Notes under the pieces: generated by a model
What the model was told of the DNA's origin: nothing
What the model saw: only the letters and a program-made list of their open reading frames with translations
Databases searched by the model: none
Part shown: in pieces, positions 1-12,000 of the stretch
How positions within the stretch are numbered: the stretch's first letter is position 1
Layout of the letters: each line of letters starts with the position of its first letter
Translations under genes and position numbers: made by a program
NCBI GenBank assembly: GCA_019054805.1
Contig: JAHQIY010000012.1
Span: forward strand, 2,108,001 to 2,172,000
Length of the DNA: 64,000 bases
Direction: 5' to 3'
DNA from: Brachionus manjavacas
Taxonomy: Eukaryota; Rotifera; Eurotatoria; Ploima; Brachionidae

Positions 1-79
1 AGAAAAAATCTTGTTGAATTTAAAAAAAAGACAAAAAGTTTGATAATGTTCATCAAATAGGCCTGATTGATTGCACACA

Positions 80-3000
80 ATGATGAGTAGTTCAACCGAC
101 CTAGCCAACAAACCGATGTATTTAGCGCGTTCGCGCAACACCGACGAGCACTCGAGTCACTTGTCCTCGTCGTCGCAGGCGTCCACATCGTCGCCACACC
201 TGCTCTCCACCAGCATTGCCGCGGAGCACACGGAACACATGGCGCTCAAGGACCCGCGCCTGTTCTGCTCCAACCCGCAAAAAAAAAAGCGCAACTACCG
301 CACCGACCCGCTCGACCTGGCCGTGCCCAGCTTCAAAGTCGACCAGTACTGGGTGGGCCCGGTGCCCTCCAAAGAAGTCACATTCGCCAACCTAAACGAC
401 AACATCGACCACAAATTTCTGCACGACATGTGCGCCAAATACGGCGACATAGCCGAATGCCGCATCTACTACCATCCGAAGAGCCGCAAGCACCTCGGCA
501 TGGCCAAGTGCATATTCGCGAGCGAGAAGTCGGCGCGCGACTGCTGCGACGCGCTCAACCAAGCGACCAAAATGGGCAACCAGATGAGCGTGTTCCTGGA
601 CACGATGGGCATCGAGCGCGCCAAAATGGTCGAGCAGCTGTGCACGCCGGCGCCGCCAGCGCCTGTGCCGCGCGCTCCCCCGTCCCCGCCGGCGCGCGCC
701 ACCACTCTCGAGTCGCGCATCGCCTCCATCTTCAACATCAGCCTGCAGCCGAGCGCGCCGCCGAGTGTGTCGGCCGTGGCCGCGGCCCCCGCGCCTCCTC
801 AGGCCCCACCGCCAGCGCCACCGACCCTTCCGCCGCCTCTACCCCCGCCACCGCCGCTCGACAAGGCCCAGCTCAAGCAAAAGTCTGTCGCCGGCATCGT
901 ACACGAACTAAAGCAAGTTATACGCACGGACCTGTGCCGCAAGTACTTCGAGCACACCGCTTTTCAGCTGATCGACGAGTGGTTCGGCAGCGTGAGGCTG
1001 TACGTGCCAGCCAACCGGCGGCCGAGCACTCCGCCGTCGCCGCGCCTCGCCGACCGCAACAACAACCCGGTGCACAAGCGTTACGAGCGCCACCGACGAC
1101 GCTCGCCGTCCAGATCCCGCCGTCGACGCTCGCACTCTCGCTCGTCCAGTCGCAGACGATCACGTGATCGACACTACCGGCCCAGGCATCGACGACGCCG
1201 TTCGCCGCACAGACGACACGACAGAGTGTCGCCGCGAGCCCGCTCAAGCTCGTGGGACTCGCCGCCCGCTCCCACCAAGCGATTCAAACACACCACCACC
1301 CACTCTCTTGTACAAAGTGTAAATAATGCCAAACTAGACGACGACCGCGACTACTACCACAAATCAGACAAATCCCCGTGCAGTTCAGCTCAAGCTCAAG
1401 CGCACAACAGGCCCTCGCACGCTTTTGCCGAATCAGAAAAAAAAATTGTCACCGCTGTTGTTGAGAACGAGTGTGTGCGCCGCACAAGTGTTGAGAGTGC
1501 GATTGGGCATAGTTGGACTGTCAAACAAGAAGAAGCCAATTTGGAAGAGAATAACAATGTTGTAGGTGATTGTGAGAGTGGCACTGATAAGTGTTGTGTG
1601 GTGCAGACAGAGGAGGCTGTTTTGGAGAGCGATAAAACTGGTGAGGTTGTTGTTGAGGCAGCTGATGAAGGCTGTGGTGGCGGTGATGCGAATGGTGGTG
1701 GTGAGAAAGGAGGAGAAGACGGAAAAGAGGGAATAGAGGAAAAGGATGCGGCTGAGTTGGAAACAATTGACGAAGGGATGGAAGAGCTATGTGCAGATCA
1801 AAATGAAGAGAATATTTCGACTATTGATTCGATTATTGATTTGGTCATAAAGCAAACCCAGGACAAAAGAGACATGGTTGATTTGGTTGAAAAAGAGAGT
1901 GCAGAGTTTAAATTCAGCGCGATGATCAAGGTATTTTTTTTTATTTGTTTATTTATTTTAAATGAAAAATTAGCAGAGCTGTTCAGAGACCCTTTTTTAT
2001 CGAATAAAGCCGGTTTTCTGTCATTAAAATTAGGCTTTATTTGTGCATTTTCATTTTTTACTTTATTCTTTTTTTTTTAATTTTAAATATTTTTACTTTA
2101 AACTTCTGCCTATTCGGCTTAAATAATAATAAAAATAATAATTATAATTCGATTCTGATCTGTGTCCAATGCTTCTTTAATTTCCCAATTTTAGCTATCG
2201 TTTCAAAGAATTTTATGAGTGAAATTTTACATGCTTAAATATAAAAATTTTAGTTCAATCTTCCCCTTATTACATTTTATAAGTGTAGAATTCTGTAATT
2301 GAAAACAAGAATACAATATAAAAATTATAAAAATTTACAGCTAAAAAATTTAACTATTTTAGTTATGCTTTTCTTCTCATTTAATTTTATAAGGTTACAA
2401 TTCTGTCATTTTAAAATTTTATTTTATTTCATATTAAATTATTAAATCTCTTATTGAATGGGATTGTGAAGTTCGTTTCAATTCGATCTTTTTAATTCAG
2501 AAAAAGTTAAATAACTTTTTTACTAAAAGAGATAATTTAGTTCTGTAAAATGCTTAATTATAAGCAAATTTGCTTAATTCAGTAAAATAAGTCTACGCCA
2601 TCAAAAGGTATTCCAATAAAGAGTGCAATTACATTGCAGAGTTTTTGCAGACATATATTTTTGGATTAAGCAAAGTTACTTAACCATTAAGCATTTTAAA
2701 ATTTGACAATTCCAAAATATAAATTTTTTAGTTAAAATTTTCTTTCTTTTCATTCAATTTATAAGTTTACAATTCCGTAATTTTAAATTTTTTCTTAAAT
2801 TTCTTATTAAATTTTACAATTCAAATTTTTCAATTATAGTTTAACATTTTTCCTCATTCAATTTTATAAGGTTACAATTCTGTAATTTTAAATTTTTATT
2901 ATAATTTTACAATTTGATAATTTTTAAAGTTTTAGTTAAACTTCTCTTCTTCAATTTTGCAATTTTTTGATCAATGATATTAACGTAAATTTACGTAAAA

Positions 3001-6000
3001 TTACTAAATTAAAAAAAAGTAAATTTCCGAAAAAATTTACAAAAATTAATGAAAATTTTTACGTATTTATGAAAAATTTTACGTAATTTTACGAAAATTT
3101 TAGTAATTTTTCGTAAATATAAAAAGGGCCAAAAAAACTGAAACAATGGCTATTCCCATTAAAGCTATTAGAGAAATTGAAAAAACAAATTACGCCATTT
3201 AAATGTAAAAGATATATTGATTACTTAAAAAAGGTACTATTTAATAAAAAAGATATTCATATTATATTCCTTTAAAAGTTATTAATTCTTAGGTAATTCA
3301 AATAGTCATTGAGAAAAACGGTGACTGGTCGGATCTTTAATAATTGCATTGTAGTTGTTTTTTTTGGCCCTTTTTATATTTACTAAAATTTACTAAAATT
3401 TTCGTAAAAACAGTTTATCATTGGAGTACGGTAAATAAATTTTTTTTCCAAAATTAGAGAATTTGTAATTTAAAAAAAATACCAGAAAATTTAATCGGTT
3501 GGAAGCTTGGAGCAACAAAATAATTAAAGCAAAGCCAAATATTTTAAAAATAAAAAAAAATTTAACATTTTTGCATTTAAATCAAATAAAAAATTTTCAA
3601 AAAAAAAGTCAAAAAAACTTAGACTTCTTTCTCAATATTATCTATTAATTTATTATGCATTGAATTCATATAAAAATCTAATAATTTAATAAGGCTTTTT
3701 GGAGCGGCGGTGAACTTTGCTGCAAATAAACTAAAGCAAAGCAAAATATTCAAAAAATTAAAAAAAAATTTTAAATTTTTAAAAATTTCAAATTAAAAAT
3801 CAAAAAAACTTGACATTTAGTACTGTTTTTTTCAATATTCGAACTACCCTTCTGAAAATAAAAATTAATTTTTCCTTAGCTTTTGTTTAAGTTTAGCAAA
3901 ACTTTTCAAAAAATGTTTAACCATATTTTTAGATAATTGTCAATAATTTAAATAAAACTGGGATTTAATATAACCAAATATACTTTGCTAAAGTTTTTGC
4001 TCAACACCGAATCGCCGCAAATTTTAGATGTTTCAGGTTGCGCTCGATATTTTCATGAAAAAACTTGCTCCCAACTTTTTACCAAGGTTTGCTTTTTGGA
4101 CATCACATCATTTTTAAAAGTTATCTTTTTATTACATAAAATTTAAATTGATCAATTTTCAAAAATCATAATAACAACTCGTTTTCGCTTAATAGCCATT
4201 CTTTTAAGGTGAAATTTAAAGCCTAAATTGGGGCCTAATTTGATGCCAAAAAAAAAGGGGAAATAATTAAGAATTAATTTTTTCAATCTCCAAAGCCTAG
4301 TTTGCCTACTTTTTTTTGTTCTTAAGGTTGATGATGATGCAAAGATGGTGAAAAAGCGCGCCAAAAAGTCCAAAAAAAAAGTCGACACAGAAAAGAGCGG
4401 CTGTGAGCCAGTGACAAAAAAGTCCTCTCCATTGCTGATATCCACTTTGCTTGAGAGACAAGACAACCTCAAAAAACAGCACTATTTGCTGATGAAACAA
4501 AAAGACGAGTCTCAGGGAGTTCGCATAGTGGATGCCAAGATGCAGATGCAAATATGGGAAGAGCACTTTTACACGCCGAACATGCCTTGGCTAAAAGAAG
4601 AGAAGCCAAAGAGCTTGTCGCGTGAGCTGGTCAATTTACTGCCGCCGCCGGTCAAGCCGGAGAAAAAGAAGGCGGCGGCGGCGCCCGAAAAAAGCGGCCG
4701 AGAGTTCGCGAGGCGCACACGGGCCCACGATGACCAAATAATGAGGAGCTTCTTGACGCTGGGCCTGGACGCCGAGGACTTGCTGTACTTGAAGCGCGTG
4801 TATGACCAAATGATCGATCAGGAGAACTCGACAGATAAAGCTGTGGACGGCGAGTTGTGCGACATTGTCAGAAGGCTCAAGTGCACCGAGCGGGCCTATG
4901 CGTACCGGGACGACGCGCTGGTCGAGTGCGCGCGCGTCCGGCCCTATAGAAAGTTGACTCGCGACGAAAAAATAAAGTTCAGGGAGCCGTTCAAGCAGAG
5001 CTATTTGAGCTTGTCGCTACAGATGAACGTGGGCTCGTCGGCGCTGGCGCACAACTCGTCCAGCGGGTCCAACATTGATGCTTTGGGCCAGGAGGTGTCG
5101 TCTGTGTCGTCGGCCCGCGAGGCCCGCTCTCTCCAACGCAAACTAATGGCCTGCAATGAAGTACACGACTTTTTCAAGTTTAGCCAGCTGAAGCTGAGGA
5201 AAAAGTCGCTGAAATTCTGCAAGTCGGACATCCACGACTGGGGATTGTTCGCCTTGGAGACAATTGCGCCCGAGGAGTTTGTCATCGAGTATGTGGGCGA
5301 GACCATACGGCAATCGGTCGCCGATCATAGGGAAAAGTGCTATAACGCCCAGGGCATTGGCAGTAGCTACATGTTTCGCATTGATCAAGACACAATTGTT
5401 GACGCCACTAAATGCGGCAATTTGTCCCGGTTTATCAATCATTCCTGTGATGTAAGTAGACATTTTTTTTACTCTTTATTTTAGTAGTAATACCAAGTAA
5501 AAACGCTTTCGTTTTATTTATAATTTTTTTTCTGCATCAATCACGTGCACACAGGTTTATTTTAAAATTTTTTGAGCAGAATTTGTTTTTAGTTTAGCTT
5601 TGGCTTTGTTAAGTTAGGTTAATTAAAAAAAAATTTTTTTCGATTTTTTTTATTGCTGGTATAATTAATCTGAGAAATTTTTTGTATTATTTTCTTTATG
5701 TTTTTGATAGAATCCCATCCTAAATTTTAAATCCAAAAGACTGGCTTGCTTTGAATACTTGAGTCATTTTTAGATTTTGCATTAACAACTTCAGTCGGTA
5801 ATTTGTTCCACAACCACTCTATCTGTCAAAAAGCTCTCGCTGTTCTTTATTCCTGTCAGTTGCTTGGTCAATCTTCTTGACTCAATTCTTTTTTTTCAAT
5901 TGCAATTGTGAATTTTTATACAAACCTTGCAAAAATTACAAAAATGAAATTCTTTTTCAAAAATTTAAATTAACAAAATTGAACTTGTTAAATTCTGATG

Positions 6001-9000
6001 ATAAAACAGCATGAAACCAAGTATTTTTTACTAAATTTAAAAAAAAAATAAATTTTAATAAAGAGTTAAATATTAATTAAAATATCAATATTTCGAGATT
6101 TTTTTTGATTTATTCTTATTCGAATTCTTTAACTATTTTAAAATTTGTTTTACAGTGCCGGAAATTAACTTGCCACATCAAGTCATCTGATATCATATGA
6201 TATTGGCCATTAGCTTGTATCAGTTGAGATCATTTTTTGTCCCTTCCTCGAATTAGCTGATATATAAGTTTTAAAAATTAAAAAAGTTATTTTTAAAATG
6301 TGAATTTAAAAAACTGAGCACATTATTTTAAATAAAAAATTTGTTCTTTTTCACAAATATTTACATTCTTGTATTTTACAGTAAAAAATGGAATAATTTC
6401 AAGTATTAATTGACTTGTTTGATTTTTTTTCCAATCTTTACACATTTTTTTTCCAATTCGGCCAATAACTCTTGTATTTTAAAATAACTGGTACAACCTT
6501 AACACTAGAAGCACCAAAATGAGTCAAAATGACTTGTTTTAATAGAATCTAATGGATAAAAATGGATAATAATTTATTATTTGGATAAATCTATTCAAAA
6601 CTTGATTTTAATTGAGTAAAAATAAAAATTTGGCTAAAAAAAGTATCTTGCAAAAATTTTTGAATTCATTCCTTTTTGAACCAATTTTTCGTCTTTCATG
6701 TAAAATACGCAAACTTTAATTTTTGCATTTTTTAAATTTGCTAATCTTCGTTCAAGTATTAGAATTTAAGTTAATTTTTAAAGATTTGTATACTTTTTAT
6801 AAACATTTTATGACTCATCCATTGATTTTGCAGATAAATTCAAAATTTTAATTAAAAAACGAGTCAAAATGACTCTTTTTGGTGCTTCTAGTAGTATATA
6901 CTTGATTTTGTACAAAGGAAATATTTTTTTATTTGAATTTAATTAATTTAGAAAGTTATCCTTATTTTTATGCTGAAAAAACAAAATTGTGCTCAAATAG
7001 CAAAAATTGACTTAGATTTTAGCGACCAAAAATCGAAAAAGAGTCATTTTGACTCGTTGGTGCTTCTGGTGTTAAAAAAATTTTAACAAAAAAATTAAAC
7101 TTTACTTTTGCCTAGAGTTGTTTAGAAGTGAAAAATTTAAAGTCAAGTTTTTTGACTTGTATATTTGAAGTTGAGAATAATTTTACTCTAAAATAGAAAG
7201 ACTACTTAAATAAAGTAAACAAATTTGGTCAAAGTTCAAAGTCATACTTTGTAATTGATTTTTGACTCACTCTGCATATAATGCTTAAATTGATAAGTTC
7301 TTCCGAATTCGGTCTTAATACTGAATTTGTTCAAATACAGTGGGTTTTTTAAAAACAACCCAGTACGATTCAGCGCCAATGATGGAACGCTTTTTGGTCG
7401 CGATCTAAAACTCTTTTTTTAAAACCCTTTTAATATCAAAATTAAAATTTTAAAATGCTTTTTTTTAAAAAAAGAAGTAGAAGTCAAGTAAATTATTTGA
7501 CTTTGAAATAACTTGATTTTTTTAAATATTCCAAGTCTTTTTTGAAATTTTTTTTTAAGTAACACATTTTTTGGGTTTTAGAACCTGAATTTATTCAATT
7601 ATGACATGATCTATTTCCTGATTAAATTTAGGAAATTTTTTTCTTAGAAATTGTCTTTATAAAGAATCGTGGCAAAGATTTTCAATCGGGGTTTAAGCCT
7701 AGAGGAATGGCTGATGTCCTGTTCTTTTCTTTTTCATTTTTATGTGAAAAATTAATAAATTACTTTTTATTTAACCAAAATAACCCAAGTCTGTTTATGT
7801 GTCTTAAAACAGATTCGATTATAAAGTTTTAACTTAAAATAAAAAAGGAAAAAAAGCTATATTGTGTCACTAAACTATTTAACTTCAAATTAAGGAAAAC
7901 TAGAGAACCCTAAGTTAACTGAAGAACAATAAATACAAAATCAAGTTTAACTATTAAAATTTGTATTTTTTAACTGTAAAATACATAAATGTATATATTT
8001 TTGAAAATTATTTTTTTATTTAAAATAATATTCTCATTTTTTTAAATTCAAATTTTAAAATTTATTTCTCAAATTATTTTTACTTAGATTAGCTGATATC
8101 AGCTAATGGCCAATATTATATGATACCAGATGATATGATGTCGCCGGTTAATTTCCTGCTCTTTTTTTAAATGTTAAATTCTGTTATCGCTACTTAAATA
8201 ATTTTCAATTTTTTTTTTAAATAAAATTGGGTTACAAAATAATCAATTTATTGCCAAATATTTCTATATATTTTTCTTTAAACTGAGCTGCCAAATACAA
8301 GATTGTTTGTTTCACCTTTTAAACTTACAGAAAAAATTGTAGTCCGAAATCCATATTTTTGTTAACAATTCAAATTTTGTATTGGTATTTTTGTGTAAAA
8401 ATTCACAATGTCCTTTTTATTTTAATAGATTACGAATAAATAATAAATAAAATATTTTGTCTTGAAATTTTTATAATAATCAAAATTACTTTTTTATCAC
8501 TAAAATAAAATAACTTTATAAAAATGCTACATGAATTTTAAACGACTTTTTGATTGAAAAAACTCTTTGCAAATAAAAAATCCTTTTTGACGCAAAAATT
8601 ATTTCCGAAATTAAAATTGAATTTTCACAAAATTCTAAAAAAGACGCCGAGCATTTTGAGGTTTGAAGAAGTCATTTTATTTGAATTTTTTTATACGAAC
8701 TAAAAAAAATTTTATATTTACATTAAAAAAGACTTTTATTTATGAAAAGTATCTTTATCTTAATAAATACGTTTTGTACAGGAAAATTTATTTTATATAG
8801 ATTAAAGTGAATTGTTACATATTTTATATTTTTATTTTATATTTTATTCTGAAGGAGCTCTTGCGCGATACACAAAATAAAAATAGAAAATAATAACCAT
8901 GATAATAAATGTTTAAAAAATATTAACCGTACCTGATTATCCGTGAGCATGGGTCAAAAAATAAATATTTTGTCTCGAGTGATTAATGTTATAAAAATGT

Positions 9001-12000
9001 TGTTCAATTTTATCTTTAGCTTTTTCACTGGGTTCACCTTTTTAAAAGACATTACTTTTTGCACATTTTATAAAATGTCAAATCTTATTGATTCAAAATT
9101 TGAATTTGTTTAAAAAGTTATGTAATAGATTTTTATTTAAAAAATACAATTTTTAAAACTGTAGAAATGACACTTATCATTGAAAAACTTAGTGTGAGTA
9201 TCTACTCAGAATATTTTTAATAAAATCTGTTAAATTTGACTACTAATCTATCATAATTTGTACTTTGATGTCTTAATAATAATAATAATAATGATTATTG
9301 CTACGCTTATGCGTGAAGTCTGGATTAATCAGACTGTAAGCAATATTAGTCACTCAATATGTTATTTAGTTTGTTTTTGAATAAGTCAATTGTTTTCGAT
9401 TCGAATACCACATTTGTCAGTTTTTTCCAATCGCTAGCAACTCTGTTAGTAAAAAAATTATTTTTTGTGAGTTCTCTTCTTAGTTTGTATCGATTACCTC
9501 TTGTATTATATGTACTTACACCTTCCAAATGTTCGCTATACCAACTTATGTCGTCAAGTCCATTCATGATCTTGTACATTTGTATTAGATCTCCGCGCCT
9601 CCTTCTTGTCGAAAGTGTTGTAAGATTCAGTTTTTTGAGTCTTTCTGAATAACTTAGCTCACTAAATCCATTTATTTTTCGTGTAGCTCTTCTCTGTACT
9701 CTTGCCCATGAATTCTGTTTGCTCTTGCCGATGAAACATATTTGCTTACATCATTTCATGTCGGGATTTACTATGACTCCTAGATCTTTCTGTTCAGAAG
9801 CCTTCGTCAATTTGTGGACTACATTTTCCTTTGATATATAATAATCCGTTCTTGGGTTATTCCTACCAATATGCATTACTTCACATTTTTCAGTGTTCAG
9901 ATTCATCGACCATTCACTACACCATTTGACAAGACTAACCTGTCTTCCCTGTTTTGTGACCATAAAACTTGGCACTTTTAATTAGTGGCTATGATATTTT
10001 AGAGTTGGTTATTAAATTGACTTATTTAAGAAAAATATTTATAGTAGATATGTCCTCATTAAAATCTTGCTTATTCCTTTAAAAAAATTAGAAATCAAAA
10101 ATTTTTTTCGATTGCCCTAAAATTTGAGTAAAATAGTCCAAATTTTCTAACCCAAATATTAAATTAAATTCCCCTTTTATTAAGATTAAATATTAAAAGC
10201 ATTTTTAACAATCTACAGTTTTTAACTAATTATAAACTGTCAGAATGAATTCTATATTGACACTTTTTTTTTAAAAATGAACACCTATTTATCACAAAGT
10301 ACAAAAAAATGACTAAAATTTTTTAATTGACGACAAATTAACTAAAATGACAATAAAAATACTTTCATTTCATATTTTTTTTAAATACTTGCTCAACCTG
10401 ACATTTTAAAATTACTTATTATTCTTGTTATTAGATTCTTTTACCAAATTTTATTTTCAGTTTCGAACAAATAAATTTTAATGTTCCTTCAGATCAAAAG
10501 ATAAAATAAATTAAAATATAAAATTAAAAAAGATTAATTGAAATAAGAAATAATAGACTTTTAATATTCAAGTAATGATGGGTTCTGAAAAATAAGAGGA
10601 ATTGATAAGATAATTACTTGAGGTATTTTATTCAAGTTTTCCATCGATTTTAATCATTCATTAAAAATTGGTTATAATTTAGCTTTAATTTTTTTTTCAA
10701 AAATTCAAAAATTGACAAATTTAACCACGACACTTTTACAATCTTCTGGAGTTTTTAATATAAAAATATAAAAATAAAGATAAAAATTAAAATTAAAATT
10801 AAAAATTAAAAAATTGAGCTCAAAAATTTGTTCAGAATTTTGTGCGGTTCCTGATTCTACAAAAAAAAAATTGAATTAGGTGGTAAACCAAGGACGAGAT
10901 TCAGAAAAAGTGAAAGTTACCAAAAAGTTTTCTTTTCCGGTCAATTTAAATGGACAAAGCACATTTTTAAAAAGCAAATTTTTAGAACTAAAAGGATATA
11001 ACTAACAATTTTGGTGTCAATCTGTGAGAGGGTGGTAGCCAAAAAAATAAATTTTTATTCTTCTTGGTCTTCAAATGTGAATAAAAAGGATTTGTTGTCG
11101 AAAAAGTCAAAACTAAGATAGCACCAAAGAACAAATTTGTTCGAGTTCTTTCTGTTATTTAATACTGTTATTAATATAAATAACATTTATTTTTCTTTTG
11201 CGCAAAAAATTAAACTGGTAATTAGTGGAAAAAAAAAATAAAAAAATAATTTTTAATTTCAAAATTCTAAATTTAGAGTTCGGACATTTATTAGACTCAA
11301 ATTAACAAAAAATACTGAAGCTGAGGAAAAATAACTAAAAATTTAAAAAATCTTGGTCAATAGTATCTAAACCTTACTTTAAGTGGTTACCATAATTTTA
11401 TAATATAATGTCTATAATTTCTCTAAAATCTATTTTTCTTAAATCTTATCGAAGTTGGTGATTTATTTTTAGGAAATAGGTTTTAACAGGTCAAATAATA
11501 GGTGTTGTAAAATTCAAAACAAAATGGACAAAAATCGTCCTATTTTTTTGATTAATTAAATTTAAATAAAAAAAAATGCAGCATTCCATGGACCAAAATG
11601 ACAAAAATTAACGCATCTATGTTAATAGATTTTTCTTTTTTTGAATGAATAAAGCTCAAAAGTAATTTTTTTTTAATTAAATTTTAAGAATAAAATTTTA
11701 TTATAAACAAATTTAAAATATTTATTAAACTATTTGAAATTTTTAATTAAATTTTTTTCAATTTAAAAGGTACTTGAAGCTTAAAAAAAGAATTAATTAT
11801 TAGTTTTTATTCATTATTTACTCTTTATAAATTAATTAAGAGTTAGAAGTATTTTCAAAGTTTCAAAATTACTTTTATATTCTGAATTAATTAGTTGAAC
11901 CGATGAGATGAAAATTTTAAATAAAGTATGGAATCTTCAAGTTAATAATGAGCTCACCAAATTTTATAAAAATTTTTATAAACTTTTTGATTAATAAAAT

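Larger units (their letters stand above)
1931..4326 (+). other. SETD1 intron 1 (2.4 kb, AT-rich, MITE debris)
   Basis: Donor GTATTT directly follows AAG at 1928-1930; acceptor TTCTTAAG ends at 4326. The reading frame runs open past the donor only by chance and is low-complexity there. The intron holds two small inverted-repeat elements (2547-2697 and about 2970-3430). I see no convincing exon in the rest. Confidence 0.75.

Noticed and set aside
430-1247. Long alternative frames on both strands inside the first SETD1 exon
   Set aside because: They mirror the high-GC, Arg/Ser/Pro-rich coding frame; no domain or codon logic supports them.
1931-2080. Coding continuation of SETD1 exon 1 (hydrophobic, Phe-rich)
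   Set aside because: The frame stays open only through T-rich intron sequence past a donor; the next exon joins in phase with N-SET sequence.
5452-5484. Alternative C-terminus of SETD1 ending in FFYSLF
   Set aside because: It lies past a consensus GTAAGT donor and interrupts the SET domain; treated as intron.
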